From Trochalopteron elliotii (Eukaryota > Chordata > Aves > Passeriformes > Leiothrichidae), in contig JANPWX010000060.1 in NCBI GenBank assembly GCA_024734555.1, positions 2,758,613 to 2,822,612 on the forward strand: a stretch of DNA of 64,000 nucleotides, read 5' to 3'. How positions within the stretch are numbered: the stretch's first letter is position 1; each line of letters opens with the position of its first letter. The notes below the pieces were generated by a model. The model worked only from the letters and a program-made list of their open reading frames with translations, had not been told where the DNA came from and did not search any database. Positions 61,505-64,000 of the stretch are shown here, in pieces. Position numbers and translations under genes: made by a program.

Positions 61505-61930
61505 CACTGTCATAATTATTACAGTGTCTGCTGCAAGTGAATACAGCTTCACTGAGGAACTGAGACAAATACAAATCTGAGACAAATACCAGAGACGCTG
61601 GCTGTGCTTTATTGAGCTGCATTAAATTGACCGTTTAAATGGTGTAAACTTGATGATGGTGCAAACATGATCAGCTCCCATCAAAGCCAAATCACTCTTG
61701 ATAGCGACTTACAATAACATAAATTGTCAGGCTGGCAGCAGCGCAGGCTGCTCAGGTAATAGGCGCTTAAGACAAATGCAACAGCTCCAACGGCTGTAAC
61801 AAAATTTTAAGGAATAAATTTTGATGTCAGATACTTTGTTGAAGGGTGGAGTTACTGGCTGAAGCCAAGAACAGGATTTAGTCCAAGTATCAATGACATC
61901 TGTTAAAACCAAGCTGGGCTTTTACGATTC
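61505..61930. promoter_or_regulatory. Candidate conserved non-coding element
   Basis: TAATTA at 61513-61518, then GACCGTTTAAATGG, TTGATAGCGACTTAC, GGCAGCAGCGCAGG, TAGGCGCTTAAGAC and TCCAACGGCTG: many isolated CpGs in A+T-rich sequence with no repeats. A 17-base unit beginning TGAGACAAATACAA is partly duplicated at 61561-61590. It lies 2 kb upstream of the promoter at the right edge. Confidence 0.42.
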
Positions 61931-62439
61931 GTTGAAATGACACAAAGTAAGGAAATTGTGATTATTTTGGCAAGACTTCTTAAAAAACCCGAACATACTG
62001 GAGCCAAAACATAGTAGATTTGGTAGGATTGCAAACATTTTATTACATTTGCAGGCCTTTTTTACATTGTCTGTGTTTATTTTATGTGACTTTTTAAAAC
62101 AAATTAAAATTGCATTAAATTACAGAAAAAAATTTAAGGTTTCAAAGCATTTTATATATTTTTAATGACGACTGACTCTTCTGGCATTGCCACAAAAATA
62201 ACTTTAATTAAAAAAAGAAGACGTTTTGATGCTTCACAATTCCCATAAAGTTTATCCTGACTAGTAGTAGATCTGTCAGAGGCATCAAAGATGTGAAAAG
62301 AACATTCAGATAGTTTTAATTGAGGACTGCCTATATTTCTGTGCAAATAATAAAAAAGGCACTAAACCTTTTCTTCCTTCTCATTAGGCCAAGAATTCTT
62401 CTAGACAATTAAAGTCAGGAAGTACAAGTTTTAACAGTT
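61931..62439. other. A+T-rich intergenic spacer
   Basis: Strongly A+T-rich with A-runs and TTTAAAT words. No frame above 64 codons. Confidence 0.5.
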
Positions 62440-62570
62440 GCACTGACTGTGCTACACTGTTTTCTAACGCCCATTATCCAAGCAGCCGCTTAAAAGATTT
62501 ATTTTCTACGGAAAGAGAAAAAAACACCAGCTATCTTTGCAAGGGTTATCTTTAAGGTTCTGCCAGTGGG
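62440..62570. promoter_or_regulatory. Short candidate conserved element
   Basis: TCTAACGCCCATTATCC, GCAGCCGCTTAAAAG and TTCTACGGAAAG keep three CpGs within 60 bases of A+T-rich sequence, 1.3 kb upstream of the TATA-like site. Compositional evidence only. Confidence 0.3.
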
Positions 62571-62984
62571 AGCTCCAAAAGAAATGTTCAAGGTTAAGGA
62601 AAACAATCAAGCCTCAGAAATAGGAACCTCATTGTAAATACTGTGTTAATAAACCTTCTTAACAGCAGTTTTAAGAGCTAAAAAAAGCATCCTTCCTAGA
62701 TCTTGACCTGGAACTAAAGCAGTGAAAGATACTCTATGTTTTAAGCAAAAAGTGTCAGTAAGGCTGTGTTTGTAACTATTATGTTTCACCGATATTTGAA
62801 GTCGAGGAAAAGTAGAGGGATTTAAAGAGAAAACAGCGGATTCTGAGCAGGCGTGTCTCCTGATGCACGTAATTGTTAGTCAAAGTTTAAGTCCCTTTCA
62901 AAGTTGGTTGTTTTTATTTTTTTTTTTTGCTAATCTAGCCTGTAAAGGGCTTCTGTGCGGAAGCTACAGCTAACTCTGGCAAGG
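62571..62984. other. Upstream flank of the CpG island
   Basis: GTCAAAG and CTTTCAAAG words (62878-62905), which resemble TCF/LEF-type sites, precede a T-rich run at 62911-62928. No frame or repeat end is seen. It probably belongs to the promoter-proximal region, by position. Confidence 0.4.
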
Positions 62985-63391
62985 ATTCGTTTTATCCCAG
63001 ACAGAGGAAAAATCCTCGGAGAGCCTGGGCGCGATTCCTCGAGTCCGGGGTGCCGGGATGCGGCCGGGGGAAGGAGCTGTGTCCCGCACGGAGCGAGGGG
63101 AGTGCGGGGAGTGCCGAGAGGAGCTGCGGGAGCCGGGGAGCTGCCCCTAAGGGAGCTGGGGGCTGTCACCGCCTCCGGATCTGCGGGAAACTGAGGCCAA
63201 GAGCCGCGGGTGGGAGCGCGGGGCATTCGGCGCCCGCAGAGGGAGGCGCTGCGGGAACCGCCGGTTCTGGAGCTTCCCGAGGCTCCGGCAGCGGTACCGA
63301 GAGCGGCGGAGCATCACGGGGCGGGCAGCGGGGGAGCTGCGCCGTTTTCCCCGGTCCCGCAGCGCTGTCCCGGCAGGCCGGACAGACAGAC

Positions 63392-63420
63392 ATGTCCAAG
63401 GGCAGCTCTGTGAGTGAGTA
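63392..63420 (+). other. Possible upstream first exon end (ATG plus splice donor)
   Basis: ATG at 63392 is followed by five sense codons and then by two overlapping donor-like sites, GTGAGT at 63410 and GTGAGTA at 63414. If used, an alternative first exon would encode only Met-Ser-Lys-Gly-Ser-Ser before splicing, or be untranslated. Donor-like words arise easily by chance and no acceptor can be placed in the window. Confidence 0.2.
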
Positions 63421-63787
63421 CGGACTGTTCAAGGACGATGCTCACGCCACGGAGGCTGTCTGACCCACCCAAGGCTTAGGGGGCTTCTAAAAACTACGAT
63501 TTTGTTATCAAGGCGCATTTAGGGAGTATTTTTTAAGAAGTCAGATGTTCGGAGCGTTCAAAGCAAAGCGGGGCTGTGGCTGCTCAGCGCAGGTTCCCGG
63601 GGACAGGAAGGGCATCAGCCAACACAGGTGTCCCCGGGCACGGCTCGGGCGGACGAATCCCGTGTACGGTTGTGGACGAGGGGGATGTGCACCAGTCTGT
63701 ACGCCCCGATGGATCTTAGCGTTGAGTGGGAGTCGCTCCGAACCCGGCTTTCCCCTTGGCCCGCCCTGCCCGGTCGCTGCCCCGGTG

Positions 63788-63795
63788 CATAAAAG
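63788..63795 (+). promoter_or_regulatory. TATA-like box
   Basis: CATAAAAG stands in G+C-rich surroundings 204 bases upstream of the ATG at 63992. G+C boxes precede it. Transcription would start about 25-32 bases downstream, near 63815-63822. Combined CpG-island and TATA promoters are typical of tightly induced developmental or signalling genes; that last step is inference. Confidence 0.6.
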
Positions 63796-63819
63796 CGGGA
63801 ACGATTGGCACCTTCGCGG

Positions 63820-63991
63820 TGAGCGCCGGCGCCCGTCTTCTGCCGCTCACTAGGGAAGCGCCACTGAGAGCGGCCGCCCGCACTGCCCATCCCTGCACAT
63901 CTCTGCCCGGCCCTGTCCGTCCCTGTCCGCCTCTGCCCGGCCCTGCCCGGCCCCGGGGAGCCGCCGCCGTGGGGGCCGCTGCTCCCGCCAG
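63820..63991 (+). other. Probable 5' leader of the right-edge gene
   Basis: Runs from the predicted start site to the ATG at 63992. It is very G+C-rich. A 15-base unit CTCTGCCCGGCCCTG occurs at 63901-63915 and 63931-63945, so the middle is a degenerate tandem repeat. No ATG occurs in it in the frame of the putative start. Confidence 0.45.
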
Positions 63992-64000
63992 ATGGCGCTG
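63992..64000 (+). CDS. Putative start of an unidentified gene (truncated by window)
   Basis: ATG GCG CTG (Met-Ala-Leu) is the last sequence in the window, with G at +4 but C at -3, a middling initiation context. The frame is closed upstream by TAG at 63851-63853 with no earlier in-frame ATG, so this is the first possible start in that frame downstream of the TATA-like box. Three codons are too few to name a family. The ATG might lie in an untranslated leader if the true start is further right. Confidence 0.4.

Larger units (their letters stand above)
62985..64000. promoter_or_regulatory. CpG island at the window's right edge
   Basis: CpG becomes frequent from about 63000, with a lull at 63470-63545, and continues to the end. 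G+C boxes (GGGGCGGGC at 63318, CCCGCCCTGCCC near 63760) are present. Open frames on both strands (up to 137 codons) reflect the scarcity of stops in G+C-rich sequence and are not called genes. The island marks the 5' end of a gene entering from the right. Confidence 0.85.

Noticed and set aside
62930..63463. Frames of 79-137 codons on both strands in the CpG island
   Set aside because: CpG islands lack stops by composition. The frames overlap in several registers and none has a recognisable protein motif.
1..64000. CRISPR arrays, bacterial operons, tRNA or rRNA genes
   Set aside because: No regularly spaced repeats, ribosome-binding sites, compact gene order, tRNA box sequences or rRNA signatures were seen. 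Composition and repeats are those of a vertebrate nuclear genome.

Overview
The window reads as vertebrate nuclear DNA, most likely from a bird and probably a songbird. It is A+T-rich and CpG-poor except at the right edge, and recognisable transposons are sparse. Those I can name fit a bird: worn 3' ends of CR1 LINEs, one retrovirus-type solo LTR resembling songbird ERVL LTRs (family recalled from memory, not searched), and one old MIR SINE fragment shared across amniotes. The lineage call is an inference.

No protein-coding exon can be supported in the first ~63 kb. Open frames there are short, lack recognisable domains and overlap on both strands; the longest (245 codons, 39414-40151 minus) runs antisense through the MIR. 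The stretch looks like a gene desert next to a developmentally regulated gene. It contains many A+T-rich islands with intact homeodomain-type TAATTA cores and isolated preserved CpGs, which I list as candidate conserved non-coding elements. The best are at 51370-51730, 40205-40920, 59380-59600, 61505-61930, 37560-38110 and 21485-21830. They are judged by texture only; no alignment was possible.

The right edge (about 62985-64000) is a CpG island with a promoter pointing right. A TATA-like CATAAAAG lies at 63788-63795, followed by about 170 bases of G+C-rich leader. An ATG at 63992 then opens a frame (Met-Ala-Leu) that leaves the window; an in-frame stop at 63851 bounds it upstream. A second CpG-rich patch sits 4.5 kb upstream at 59040-59400.

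The most unusual structure is at 41.9-44.4 kb. A contiguous block at 41987-42183 has its two halves repeated in reverse complement at 43311-43416 and 44244-44333. Their order is the opposite of what a simple inverted duplication would give, so the pairings cross. A G+C-rich direct repeat, a CCTGTC hexamer array and the solo LTR lie in the same 2.4 kb.
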